DNA of 64,000 bases, from positions 1 through 64,000 of the forward strand of contig NZ_BMHQ01000007.1 of the NCBI RefSeq assembly GCF_014641195.1, written 5' to 3'. The notes beneath the pieces are model-generated. The model was not told the origin of the DNA. It worked only from the letters and a program-made list of their open reading frames with translations, and did not search any database. Shown here one piece after another: positions 50,466-58,548 of this stretch (position 1 is the stretch's first letter; every line of letters starts with the position of its first letter). The DNA is from Marinithermofilum abyssi. Lineage in GTDB: Bacteria; Bacillota; Bacilli; Thermoactinomycetales; DSM-45169. A program made the position numbers and the translations under genes.

Positions 50466-51143
50466 GTGCTGCTGTACATGTTCAAAGTGGTTACTATGTT
50501 TACCTTGGCCATTGCAGCCCTCCGTTTTATGGGAAAATCCACGTTAGCCCAAGTAACTCCCCATGATTTAATGGCCATTGTCATCATTGCCGCGTTGGCC
50601 ACCAAACCCATCTTGGTAAACGATTATACCCAGTCGATTTGGGCTATTGCTCTGGTTACCGGGATCCATATACTTTATTCCAGATTAACTCTGTACAAAT
50701 GGGTCAATCGATGGGTGTTAGGCCAACCGACCATTTTGGTCAAACACGGAAAAATCATTAAAAAAAATCTGCGCCGCTGTGAACTTTCGCTATCCGAATT
50801 GCTGGCGGATATCCGTTCCCGCGGTTATCCGGATATCCGCCAAGTGCAATATGCCATCCTGGAGCCCACAGGTACGATCAGTGTGTTGCCATGGGAGGAA
50901 TTATATCCGGTGACTCCCAAAGATTTGAATCTGAAGATTCCTTATCGCGGCTTAGCCCTATCTCTGGTGATCGACGGACAAATTCAACAGCACAACCTCA
51001 AGCTAATCGGTAAAAGCACCGAGTGGCTGAAACGAGAGTTGAACAAGAAAGGGGTTCGCGATGTCCGGCATGTGATGTATGCGGCCACTCGGGACCATGA
51101 ACCCGATCTTTATGTAGATAATGGGGAAGGTAAGGGCAGCTGA
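50466..51143 (+). CDS. DUF421/YetF-family membrane protein
   Basis: A 225-residue protein with three N-terminal membrane segments (FKVVTMFTLAIAALRFMGKS; VTPHDLMAIVIIAALATKPI; IWAIALVTGIHILYSRLTLY) and a soluble DUF421 domain with VLGQPTILVKHGKIIKKNLR. Family members of this type sit in spoVA2mob clusters. GTG start at 50466, with AGGTGAT upstream. Convergent with spoVAE. Confidence 0.88.
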   Translation: MLLYMFKVVTMFTLAIAALRFMGKSTLAQVTPHDLMAIVIIAALATKPILVNDYTQSIWAIALVTGIHILYSRLTLYKWVNRWVLGQPTILVKHGKIIKKNLRRCELSLSELLADIRSRGYPDIRQVQYAILEPTGTISVLPWEELYPVTPKDLNLKIPYRGLALSLVIDGQIQQHNLKLIGKSTEWLKRELNKKGVRDVRHVMYAATRDHEPDLYVDNGEGKGS

Positions 51144-51200
51144 CTCCATTCGTATTATAAGCCCCCGTATGGAAACGAGGTTTCGCTTTGAATATGGGAG

Positions 51201-51551
51201 TCATCCTTTTGGCCGAAACACCAAAGCAGCTAAAAAGCTGAACACGATGGCAGCAGAAATCCCGGCACTGGTGATTTCAAAAATACCGGTAATGATCCCC
51301 ACCAGTCCATGCTGCTCCGCTTCCGCCATGGCACCGTGAACCAAGGCGTTGCCAAAACTGGTGATGGGAACCGTGGCTCCCGCACCGGCAAAATCGATCA
51401 GCGGCTCGTACAACCCGAGCCCGTCCAATAGCGCTCCCACCACGACCAATATGCTGGTCACGTGAGCCGGTGTGAGCTTGAGCCCGTCCATCATCAGTTG
51501 CCCAATTACACAAATAAGCCCGCCGACCACAAACGCCCAAAAAAAGATCAT
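51201..51551 (-). CDS. spoVAE: Stage V sporulation protein AE
   Basis: A 116-residue, four-helix membrane protein, [20 protein letters not shown] to [20 protein letters not shown], with the conserved [19 protein letters not shown]. It belongs to the SpoVA channel that carries dipicolinic acid into the forespore and out at germination. ATG at 51551 overlaps the spoVAD stop as ATGA, with GGAGG upstream. Third gene of the trio; size fits the SpoVAEb form. Confidence 0.94.
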   Translation of the reverse strand: MIFFWAFVVGGLICVIGQLMMDGLKLTPAHVTSILVVVGALLDGLGLYEPLIDFAGAGATVPITSFGNALVHGAMAEAEQHGLVGIITGIFEITSAGISAAIVFSFLAALVFRPKG

Positions 51552-52567
51552 GCACCCTTTCCTCCCTTCGCTTCCAACGCCACTGCATGCGCAACGCAAG
51601 GAATGCTTTCCTTTTGCTGATAGCTCAATGGGGAAAGCAGAGCCCCCGTGGCTACGATCAACACTTTGTTGAGGTCGCCCTTGCGCATCCGGTTAAATAC
51701 ATGGCCGTAAGTGACGCAGGCGGAACAGGCACAACCACTCGCCCCGGCCTGTACCGGTTGGTCTTTCTGGTAAATCATCAATCCGCAATCTCCGAACCGG
51801 TCATTCGGCAGTTTCAATCCATGCTTTTCTAACAAATCCGCCGCAGTATGATGACCGATTCTTCCCAAATCCCCGGTCAAAATCAAATCATAGAAGGACG
51901 GAGAAATCCGCAGATCACGAAAATGGGCTTCGATCGTGTCCACTGCCGCTGGAGCCATCGCCGCTCCCATATTGAAAGGATCCTGAATTCCCATATCCAC
52001 CACCCGGCCGACGGTAGCTGAAGTCACCAGAATATCCCCCTTGTCGGGAGTAATTACTGCAGCTCCCGCTCCTGTGACGGTCCACTGGGCTGTGGGCGGT
52101 TTTTGCGATCCGTATTCCGTCGGATAACGGAACTGTTTTTCTGCCGCTGCGTTGTGGCTGGATGTGCCGACCAACACGCGTTGGGCGTACCCTCCGTTTA
52201 CCATCAGGGAACCTAGTGCCAATCCTTCCATCGAAGAAGAGCAGGCACCGAAAATCCCCAAATAAGGCACTCCCAAGGTACGCGCGGTAAAACTGCTGGA
52301 GATCACTTGGTTCATTAAGTCTCCGCTCAAAAAGAACTGGATGTCTTCTTTTCGCATCCCCGCTTTGTCAATCGCCTGTTCACAAGCTTGTTCCAACAGC
52401 TTTTTCTCGGCTTTTTCATAGCTGTCCTGTCCCAGCCACAGGTCTTCGTGCAGCACATCAAAATCATCCGCCAAGGGCCCCTTCGCTTCAAAAGGACCTC
52501 CAACCACCCCGGTCGCGACAATCCGGGGCGGGTTGTTGGAAAACACCCAAGTTCGTCCCTGGAGCAT
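51548..52567 (-). CDS. spoVAD: Stage V sporulation protein AD
   Basis: A 339-residue thiolase-fold protein that binds dipicolinic acid and sits at the inner face of the spore membrane. Typical segments are [40 protein letters not shown] and [20 protein letters not shown]. The thiolase Cys is followed by SSSM as in other SpoVAD proteins, which are not enzymes. Start directly abuts the spoVAC stop. Confidence 0.96.
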   Translation of the reverse strand: MLQGRTWVFSNNPPRIVATGVVGGPFEAKGPLADDFDVLHEDLWLGQDSYEKAEKKLLEQACEQAIDKAGMRKEDIQFFLSGDLMNQVISSSFTARTLGVPYLGIFGACSSSMEGLALGSLMVNGGYAQRVLVGTSSHNAAAEKQFRYPTEYGSQKPPTAQWTVTGAGAAVITPDKGDILVTSATVGRVVDMGIQDPFNMGAAMAPAAVDTIEAHFRDLRISPSFYDLILTGDLGRIGHHTAADLLEKHGLKLPNDRFGDCGLMIYQKDQPVQAGASGCACSACVTYGHVFNRMRKGDLNKVLIVATGALLSPLSYQQKESIPCVAHAVALEAKGGKGA

Positions 52568-53050
52568 TTACACCCCTCCCAATCCCTTGAGAATCAACAT
52601 TTTTACGAGTGCAACCACAAAAGCAGCAAACACTCCGAACACAACCACAGAACCCGCTAGCTTAAACATGTTGCCCCCCACCCCGAGAACAAATCCTTCG
52701 GACCGGTGTTCAATCGCCGACGAAGCCATGGCATTGGCAAAACCCGTCACGGGAATGATCGTCCCGGCACCCGCCCATTGGGCGATATGATCGTACACTC
52801 CCAATCCGGTCAACAATACCGCCAAAAAGATGAGAGTGGCTACCGTGGGATCCCCCGCCGTTTTTTCATTAAAATCAAAAAAACGCATATAAAAAGTGGA
52901 GATCAATTGTCCAATTAGACAAATGGTTCCTCCCGCCAAAAACGACCGAACACAATTTTGCAGTATGGGACGTTGGGGTTCCCTTTTTTTCGCAAAATCC
53001 TGGTACTCTTGCTGAACCGGTGTCAGCTTTTTCTTTTTTTTGCTCGACAT
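52568..53050 (-). CDS. spoVAC: Stage V sporulation protein AC
   Basis: A 160-residue membrane protein: a basic N-terminus (SSKKKKKLTPVQQEYQDFAK), then helices with SFLAGGTICLIGQLISTFYM and GAGTIIPVTGFANAMASSAI. SpoVAC acts as a mechanosensitive part of the dipicolinate channel. ATG at 53050 follows GGAGGTGATGGAGG. First of the three spoVA genes on this strand. Confidence 0.95.
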   Translation of the reverse strand: MSSKKKKKLTPVQQEYQDFAKKREPQRPILQNCVRSFLAGGTICLIGQLISTFYMRFFDFNEKTAGDPTVATLIFLAVLLTGLGVYDHIAQWAGAGTIIPVTGFANAMASSAIEHRSEGFVLGVGGNMFKLAGSVVVFGVFAAFVVALVKMLILKGLGGV

Positions 53051-53066
53051 CCTCCATCACCTCCGT

Positions 53067-53924
53067 TTATTTCAACAGCGGCCGTACGTCATACAGAATG
53101 GATGCCAATTCTTTCGCACACTGTTGGTAGAGTTGCTTGGCCTGCACATCGTCCGTGTCCAGGGCATAAGCCTCCAAATCCGCTTTGGACTTTTTCAAAG
53201 TGGTGTACAAGAGTTGCCGGGTGGTCGGTTTCGGCGTTTGGATGGCATCATCAAAGAGATCGATGTATAACTCGCCCATCGCATCCACCTGGGCAATAAA
53301 TACATTTTCAGGAGAAACCCCGATTTTATCCAGCTCCGTTTTGAGCCAGCCGCGGTTTAACCCCATCGTGGTCAGCGGTTCATCCATGATGTTCCCATCT
53401 AAGATGACGGTCTGCGTACCGGTTTGGGGAGAGGTGGATACTCCCAAGTCATGGGGAGTGATCGGCTGCCGGTTTGCTTTGAGTACCGCATTGATTTCTC
53501 CGTTGGATTCCATCACTGCAAACTCCACATCCGCCACATTGAAAATCTGTTTGCTTCGCAGCTGCTGCAACAAGTCTTCCGGTGTATACCGTACCTTTTT
53601 CAGCTGGTCTTCCATAATTTTCCCGTGTTTGATCACTACGGCTTCCCGCCCATGAACCAGGTCCCGGACCCATTTGCTTCTCAATATCAGATAGCTTAAA
53701 CCGATTCCGGACAATCCCCAAGTCAGCAAAGCAATCAAGCCATATACCAGGTTTTCCACAATATGGAGTGTGATGGCCGCAGCTATGACACCCATACACA
53801 CCGCAAACACGACGTCAAAGTAGGTTAGCCTGGCAGCCATTTTCCTTCCTACCACCCGCATCAACAAGATCAGCAGGATGAACAAACCCAGGGAACGCAG
53901 AATCATATCGAGCCATGGCGGCAC
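53067..53924 (-). CDS. DUF421 membrane protein fused to a DUF1657 domain
   Basis: A 285-residue protein. N-terminal membrane helices (LGLFILLILLMRVVGRKMAA; VVFAVCMGVIAAAITLHIVE) and a DUF421 domain with VHGREAVVIKHGKIMEDQLK are followed by a C-terminal helical domain (about residues 235-285) whose core YALDTDDVQAKQLYQQCAKE matches the separate DUF1657 proteins nearby. The fusion suggests that DUF421 and DUF1657 proteins act as partners. GTG start at 53924 after AAAGGGGGTG; 17 bases before spoVAC. Confidence 0.9.
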   Translation of the reverse strand: MPPWLDMILRSLGLFILLILLMRVVGRKMAARLTYFDVVFAVCMGVIAAAITLHIVENLVYGLIALLTWGLSGIGLSYLILRSKWVRDLVHGREAVVIKHGKIMEDQLKKVRYTPEDLLQQLRSKQIFNVADVEFAVMESNGEINAVLKANRQPITPHDLGVSTSPQTGTQTVILDGNIMDEPLTTMGLNRGWLKTELDKIGVSPENVFIAQVDAMGELYIDLFDDAIQTPKPTTRQLLYTTLKKSKADLEAYALDTDDVQAKQLYQQCAKELASILYDVRPLLK

Positions 53925-53946
53925 CTCGGCACCCCCTTTCTATGTG

Positions 53947-54153
53947 TCAATTCCCTTTATACTGAGGTTCTTCAAATTCCATGGACTGTAAGCGCCGGTT
54001 CAACCGCTCAAGAATCGTTTCTAATCTTTGCGCGTTCCGCCGAAAAGTATTGCGCGCATCCTCTGTCTGAGCCACCTGACTGTACATCTCCAGGGTGGTT
54101 TTAACCCCTTCCAGACTGACTGTGGTTTGCTTCACTTTTGAGTAACTGGTCAT
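53947..54153 (-). CDS. DUF1657 protein, third copy
   Basis: A 68-residue DUF1657 protein, more distant from the pair at 49793/50127: MTSYSKVKQTTVSLEGVKTT, then YSQVAQTEDARNTFRRNAQR and the shared end EEPQYKGN. ATG at 54153 follows GAGGAGG. It heads the minus-strand operon that continues with the DUF421-DUF1657 fusion and spoVAC-AD-AE. Confidence 0.88.
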   Translation of the reverse strand: MTSYSKVKQTTVSLEGVKTTLEMYSQVAQTEDARNTFRRNAQRLETILERLNRRLQSMEFEEPQYKGN

Positions 54154-54246
54154 ATTTTCCTCCTCGAATAGTCATTTTGTGAAAAAAAGATCCACTTTAT
54201 ACATCAAAAATGGAGATACTACATCATGAAAAGGAGGAGTTTCGAC

Positions 54247-54696
54247 ATGAAACGTTGGTTAACTCTGTGTATCATTTTCCCCCTTCTCATCGCCGGGTGT
54301 TCTTCCTTGAAGGAAGAAAGCAAATCCAAACCCCCTGAGACGAAAAAAACGGCACAAAAGATTACCATCCATCAAAACACCACAGCGGAGACAGCAAAAA
54401 AAATCGCCCAGCAACATCCCCGTGTGGATGAAGCGGCTGCAGTCGCTGTGAATGATGAATTATCCGTCGGTTTGAACGTGAGCAATGTGAACCGGTTGTT
54501 TTTAAAAAGCATTCGTAAAGAAGTTTTTAGTGCTTTACGCAAGCGTTTTCCCAAACATGATATTCATGTGACGACCGACTCCAAGATCTTTAAAGAATTA
54601 CAACAGGTAGCGTCATCCATTCAAAAAAATCCCACGATCGACAAAACCAAAGTGCACCAAAAACTGCAAAAGATAAACGATGACATGAAGGGATGA
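54247..54696 (+). CDS. YhcN/YlaJ-family sporulation lipoprotein
   Basis: A 149-residue lipoprotein: signal peptide MKRWLTLCIIFPLLIAGC with lipobox LIAGC, then KTAQKITIHQN and a YhcN/YlaJ-type domain with HPRVDEAAAVAVNDELSVGL and FSALRKRFPKHDIHVTTDSK. Such lipoproteins of the spore inner membrane are part of spoVA2mob clusters. ATG at 54247 follows AAAGGAGGAG; an ATG at 54226 lies before that site. Divergent from the DUF1657 gene. Confidence 0.88.
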   Translation: MKRWLTLCIIFPLLIAGCSSLKEESKSKPPETKKTAQKITIHQNTTAETAKKIAQQHPRVDEAAAVAVNDELSVGLNVSNVNRLFLKSIRKEVFSALRKRFPKHDIHVTTDSKIFKELQQVASSIQKNPTIDKTKVHQKLQKINDDMKG

Positions 54697-54703
54697 TCCA
54701 TAG

Positions 54704-54736
54704 AAAAAGCCTGCCGAAAAAAACGGCAGGCTTTTT
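54704..54736. terminator. Terminator between the YhcN-like gene and the CBS gene
   Basis: AAAAAGCCTGCCG/CGGCAGGCTTTTT, a perfect 13-bp stem; serves both convergent genes. Confidence 0.92.
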
Positions 54737-54738
54737 CT

Positions 54739-55167
54739 TTACATTTGCGGAGAACTGGGAGTGGAGATATTGCTGAGTGCTTGACCTGCCTCGTTAGCGA
54801 AGTTTTCACGCACCGCCATATCTCCGAGCGACACAATACCGACCAGCTGATTGTTTTCCACCACAGGCAAGCGGCGGATCTGGTTTTGGGCCATCAGTTG
54901 GGAAGCCTCGTTGACGCTCATTTCCGGCGTGCCGGTAATGACATTGTTGGTCATCACATCGCTCACGCTCATGGAGTTCGGCTGTTTCGTGGCTACCGAC
55001 CGCAGGACCACGTCCCGGTCGGTGATCACTCCGCGCAGCGCCCCGTTTTCCACCACGGGAATCATACCCACATTGTGTTGTTTCATCAGGGTGGCGGCTT
55101 GATACACATTATCCTGGGGAGATACGGAAGCCACGTTTTGGCTCATGATATCGCGCAATTGGCTCAT
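54739..55167 (-). CDS. Two-CBS-domain protein
   Basis: A 142-residue protein made of a CBS pair: DIMSQNVASVSPQDNVYQAA and MIPVVENGALRGVITDRDVV, then DVMTNNVITGTPEMSVNEAS and RLPVVENNQLVGIVSLGDMA. Such stand-alone pairs (YhcV/Hrp1 type) bind adenine nucleotides and are often stress induced. It shares the terminator with the end of the spoVA2-like cluster and probably marks its right border. Confidence 0.9.
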   Translation of the reverse strand: MSQLRDIMSQNVASVSPQDNVYQAATLMKQHNVGMIPVVENGALRGVITDRDVVLRSVATKQPNSMSVSDVMTNNVITGTPEMSVNEASQLMAQNQIRRLPVVENNQLVGIVSLGDMAVRENFANEAGQALSNISTPSSPQM

Positions 55168-55250
55168 GTTTTACCCTCCTTTTCTTTTGTTATCATGTCC
55201 GTTGGGTAAAAAATACATGCATTATACAGGTTGGTCAGAGTGGACAGCTT

Positions 55251-55283
55251 AACGCCCCGGTTTATTGAACCGGGGCGTTTTCT
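55251..55283. terminator. Hairpin after the M20 gene
   Basis: AACGCCCCGGTT/AACCGGGGCGTT stem with a short loop, past the stop at 55290. The T-run is on the plus strand, so use from the minus strand is less sure. Confidence 0.65.
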
Positions 55284-55289
55284 CACGAC

Positions 55290-56480
55290 TTAAGACAACC
55301 CTTCTCCCAACTCTTTCATTACCGTCCGGATAAAAAGTTCAACAGCGATTTTCATCGCCGATTCATCCAAGTCGAAACGGGGATGATGGTGGGGATATTG
55401 TGCCCCGAGGTCCGGATTGCCCGCTCCGACAAAACAGAACGCTCCCGGTCGCTGTTGCAGATAATAGGCGAAGTCTTCACCTGCCATTACCGGTGCAATC
55501 TCCCACACTTGTTCGTTGCCGAGAAAGCTACGGGCCGCTTCCGCCATCCGGTGCGCTTCCACCGGATGATTCACCACCGCCGGATATCCCCAGCCATATT
55601 GATAGTTGCACTCTGCACCGTACATCCGGCAAGTTTGCTCAGCCACTTCTCCGATTCGACGCTGGATCCATTCCCTTACCTGGGGATCAAAGGTGCGCAC
55701 CGTCCCTTTCAACGAACACCGATCGGCAATCACATTGAAAGCTTTGCCTCCTTCGATCGTACCTATGGAGATGACACCTGACTTCAGCGGATCAACCTGA
55801 CGGCTGACGATAGATTGCAGATTCACAATCAAGTGAGAAGCAATCGCGATGGCATCCACCGATTCATGGGGCAAACCTCCATGCCCTCCTTTTCCTTTTA
55901 CTTCGATCGCAAAGGAATCGGAAGCGGCCATGAGCGGACCTTGCTTTAATCCAACTACACCGGTGGGGAGCGGAGTCCACAAATGAATGCCGTACACTGC
56001 ATCCACCCCTTCCAGCACACCCGCTCCAATCATGTCCCGGGCACCTCCGGGGATCATCTCCTCCGCCGGCTGGAAAAGGAAAACCACCCGTCCGAGAATG
56101 TGTTCCCGCATCCCCTTCAACAGCGCGGCCGTTGCCAACAGCACGGACATGTGGGCATCATGGCCGCAAGCATGCATCACCCCCGGCACTTGGGAACGGT
56201 ATTCACATTCCTTTTCGTCCTGAATCGGCAACGCATCCATATCCGCCCGCAAGGCGATCGTCCGACCGGCCTTTGCGCCCTCCAACACCGCGGTTACGCC
56301 AAACCCACCCACTCCCGTTTGAACTGGGTAGCCCATTTTCCGCAAAATATCCGCCACTTTGGTCGAGGTCTTTTCTTCATGAAAAGAAAGCTCCGGATAC
56401 TGATGAAAATACTGCCGCCACTCCACCATCTGCGGAAATAATTGATCCACGGATTGCTTCACACGATCCGGATTCGTCAT
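55290..56480 (-). CDS. M20-family amidohydrolase (N-acyl-amino acid hydrolase type)
   Basis: A 396-residue metallopeptidase-fold amidohydrolase. Metal ligands and catalytic acid are in ALRADMDALPIQDEKECEYR and MHACGHDAHMSVLLATAAL; the lid domain starts at DSFAIEVKGKGGHGGLPHES, and VMAGEDFAYYLQQRPGAF carries the last ligand region. Relatives hydrolyse N-acyl amino acids, IAA conjugates or hippurate. Start is ATG 56480 after CAGGAGTG; an upstream frame to 56531 lacks support. Confidence 0.92.
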   Translation of the reverse strand: MTNPDRVKQSVDQLFPQMVEWRQYFHQYPELSFHEEKTSTKVADILRKMGYPVQTGVGGFGVTAVLEGAKAGRTIALRADMDALPIQDEKECEYRSQVPGVMHACGHDAHMSVLLATAALLKGMREHILGRVVFLFQPAEEMIPGGARDMIGAGVLEGVDAVYGIHLWTPLPTGVVGLKQGPLMAASDSFAIEVKGKGGHGGLPHESVDAIAIASHLIVNLQSIVSRQVDPLKSGVISIGTIEGGKAFNVIADRCSLKGTVRTFDPQVREWIQRRIGEVAEQTCRMYGAECNYQYGWGYPAVVNHPVEAHRMAEAARSFLGNEQVWEIAPVMAGEDFAYYLQQRPGAFCFVGAGNPDLGAQYPHHHPRFDLDESAMKIAVELFIRTVMKELGEGLS

Positions 56481-56606
56481 ATCATCACTCCTGTCGCCAT
56501 ACTGAAAAAGCGTTCTCCGCCTCCTACCCATATTGCGCGAATTTCAAGAACATACTATGATGAAAAAGAATCGTCCCGGTTTCAGAGAGTAAAGGAGGAA
56601 CGATCC

Positions 56607-56945
56607 ATGGTATTGGAAGACGCGGGAATAAAAGGGATTCAAAAAGAGTTCGGTTCCTTGGAAAAAGAAATGAAGCGTCTCGGTTTTGTCCGCTGGGCCT
56701 GGGATTACGACAAGGCCAGTTTTGATATGAAATTTGAAGGAAAAGAAAGCGATTACTATCTGCGTATTCAAGCCCATGTGATTCAAGGAAAGCTGGAAAA
56801 CCCGAAAGCGGTGGTAGAAATGGATCACCCGGTTTTTCTCCGCCATATCTTCCCCCACGGCCTTGATCCGGATACCGAAATCCCGGAGGAATTCAAAAAG
56901 ACGGTAGACGAGGTGCTCGGCAAAGTAAAAGAAACGATCGCTTGA
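56607..56945 (+). CDS. yugN: YugN-like family protein
   Basis: A 112-residue protein: LGFVRWAWDYDKASFDMKFE and YLRIQAHVIQGKLENPKAVV are the YugN family core, and HIFPHGLDPDTEIPEEFKKT follows. Function unknown. ATG 56607 follows AAAGGAGGAAC; the frame runs upstream to 56442 into the divergent gene's region without a ribosome site. Confidence 0.85.
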   Translation: MVLEDAGIKGIQKEFGSLEKEMKRLGFVRWAWDYDKASFDMKFEGKESDYYLRIQAHVIQGKLENPKAVVEMDHPVFLRHIFPHGLDPDTEIPEEFKKTVDEVLGKVKETIA

Positions 56946-56951
56946 AAAAGC

Positions 56952-56975
56952 CGCCCGTACCTATTGGTACGGGCG
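56952..56975 (+). terminator. Terminator of the yugN-like gene
   Basis: CGCCCGTACC-TATT-GGTACGGGCG hairpin followed by TTCTTT. Confidence 0.85.
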
Positions 56976-57082
56976 TTCTTTACGACAGATGAAACGCACA
57001 CCTCGACTCGCAGCTCCCCTTCCGACAGCGAAGATGGACGGTTGCCATGGGGCTATTTATCGTGTTGGTTTTCCCTCGTCCT

Positions 57083-57463
57083 TCACTTCAGCCCTGTTTC
57101 CGCTGCCGGCTCCTCTTTAATTTCAACGCCTTCCACCTTGACGTTAACCTCGACCACACTCAACCCGGTCATCGTTTCTACCGCTTCTTTCACATTGGCT
57201 TGGAGAAGGCGGGACACTTCCTGGATTTTCACCCCGTACTCCACTATCACCCGAAGGTCGATGGCCGTTTCCACCTGACCGACTTCCACCGTCACGCCGC
57301 GGGTTACATTTTTGCCGCTTACCCGCTTTGCCCAACCTTCGGTAATCCCGCCGGACATGCTGGCCACCCCATCCGTCTTCGTAGCCGCCAGACCGGCGAT
57401 CACCGCCACCACGTCATCTGCAATCCGAATGGCACCGCCGCCTGCGATTGGTTGTTCTGCCAT
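57083..57463 (-). CDS. Asp23/Gls24-family envelope protein
   Basis: A 126-residue Asp23 protein: IADDVVAVIAGLAATKTDGV near the start, GVTVEVGQVETAIDLRVIVE, then the helical ANVKEAVETMTGLSVVEVNV. Family members are membrane-associated scaffold proteins linked to cell-envelope stress and alkaline shock. It follows the SDR gene on the same strand 42 bases after its stop. Confidence 0.92.
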   Translation of the reverse strand: MAEQPIAGGGAIRIADDVVAVIAGLAATKTDGVASMSGGITEGWAKRVSGKNVTRGVTVEVGQVETAIDLRVIVEYGVKIQEVSRLLQANVKEAVETMTGLSVVEVNVKVEGVEIKEEPAAETGLK

Positions 57464-57505
57464 TTGAACACCCTCCCATAAAGGTTGTCTCTCTTTCCTT
57501 CTCGA

Positions 57506-58288
57506 TTAAAGCGCCTTCACCATACCTCCGTCCACCAGTAGAGTGGCACCCGTCACATAGCTGTTGGCGTCGGATGCCAAAAAGGCCGCCACCCGCGCGA
57601 ATTCTTCCGGTTCACCATACCGACCCAACGGGATTTGCCGAACCACCCGGTCTTGCACGGCGTCCGGGGAGATTCCTTCCCGCTCTGCCGCCGCCTGATC
57701 CAGCTCTTGCAAACGACCGGTCGCGATCCGTCCCGGACAGATGGTGTTGACCAAAATGCCGCGGGGGGCCAGTTCCTCTGCCAGGGTTTTCATCAACCCG
57801 TTTACTCCCGCCCGCATCGTATTGGACAAGATCAATCCGGGAATCGGCTGCTTAACGGAAGAAGAAGCGATGGTCAATATCCTTCCGCCCCTGTCCATGT
57901 GAGGTAGCGCCGCCCTTACCAACCGGACTACACTTAGAAGATTGGTTTCAAAAGCACGCATCCATGCAACGTCATCAAAGGATTCAAAGGGACCGCTGGG
58001 AGGACCTCCGGCGTTGCACACCAGTATGTCGATCCTGCCCCACTGCGTAATCGTTTGTTCGACGATACGGGAGATGTCGTCTCCCTGGGATACATCTCCT
58101 GTCAAGGCAAGGATTTCGGCATTCGTTCGTCGCCGAATCGCAGCCGCCGTTTCTTCCACTCGATCCCGGCTTCGGCTGCAGATGGCCACCCGGGAGCCTT
58201 CACGAGCCAATTCCATAGCGATCGCTTTGCCCAGCCCGCGGCTGGATGCGGTCACCAATGCCACTTTTCCCTGTAACCCCAAATTCAT
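57506..58288 (-). CDS. SDR-family oxidoreductase with an altered active site
   Basis: A 260-residue SDR: cofactor site ALVTASSRGLGKAIAMELA, CNAGGPPSGPF and the C-terminal NSYVTGATLLVDGGM are normal. The catalytic stretch, usually S...YxxxK, reads IASSSVKQPIPGLILSNTMR. The best alignment puts Ser at the Tyr position and Arg at the Lys position. The same SN-T-RAG pattern is known in a FabG-like subgroup, so the enzyme may use different chemistry or be structural. It precedes the Asp23 gene. Confidence 0.85.
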   Translation of the reverse strand: MNLGLQGKVALVTASSRGLGKAIAMELAREGSRVAICSRSRDRVEETAAAIRRRTNAEILALTGDVSQGDDISRIVEQTITQWGRIDILVCNAGGPPSGPFESFDDVAWMRAFETNLLSVVRLVRAALPHMDRGGRILTIASSSVKQPIPGLILSNTMRAGVNGLMKTLAEELAPRGILVNTICPGRIATGRLQELDQAAAEREGISPDAVQDRVVRQIPLGRYGEPEEFARVAAFLASDANSYVTGATLLVDGGMVKAL

Positions 58289-58548
58289 GCTCCAACCCCT
58301 TACTGCCGGATTATTAGCAATTTTTTAGAACCCCGAGAAGCGTTAATGATTTCCTCTTTTGTGAGAACTATTCTAGTCGTTTGTTCCCTTATTATAGCAT
58401 GCACCGGAAGGAAGCCCAAGTATCAAGGTATCTGTATTTCTCGGCACGAATGGGGCATGCTTTCTGGTGTTCAGCTACATATTGTACATTGGACCTAAGA
58501 CAGTATGCTAAAATGATGTCATCTTATATAAAGGGAGTGAATCTTGTC

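Noticed and set aside
49793-54696. Transposon borders around the spoVA2-like cluster
   Set aside because: I looked for transposase or resolvase genes and terminal inverted repeats and saw none within the flanks, so I do not call it a mobile element here.
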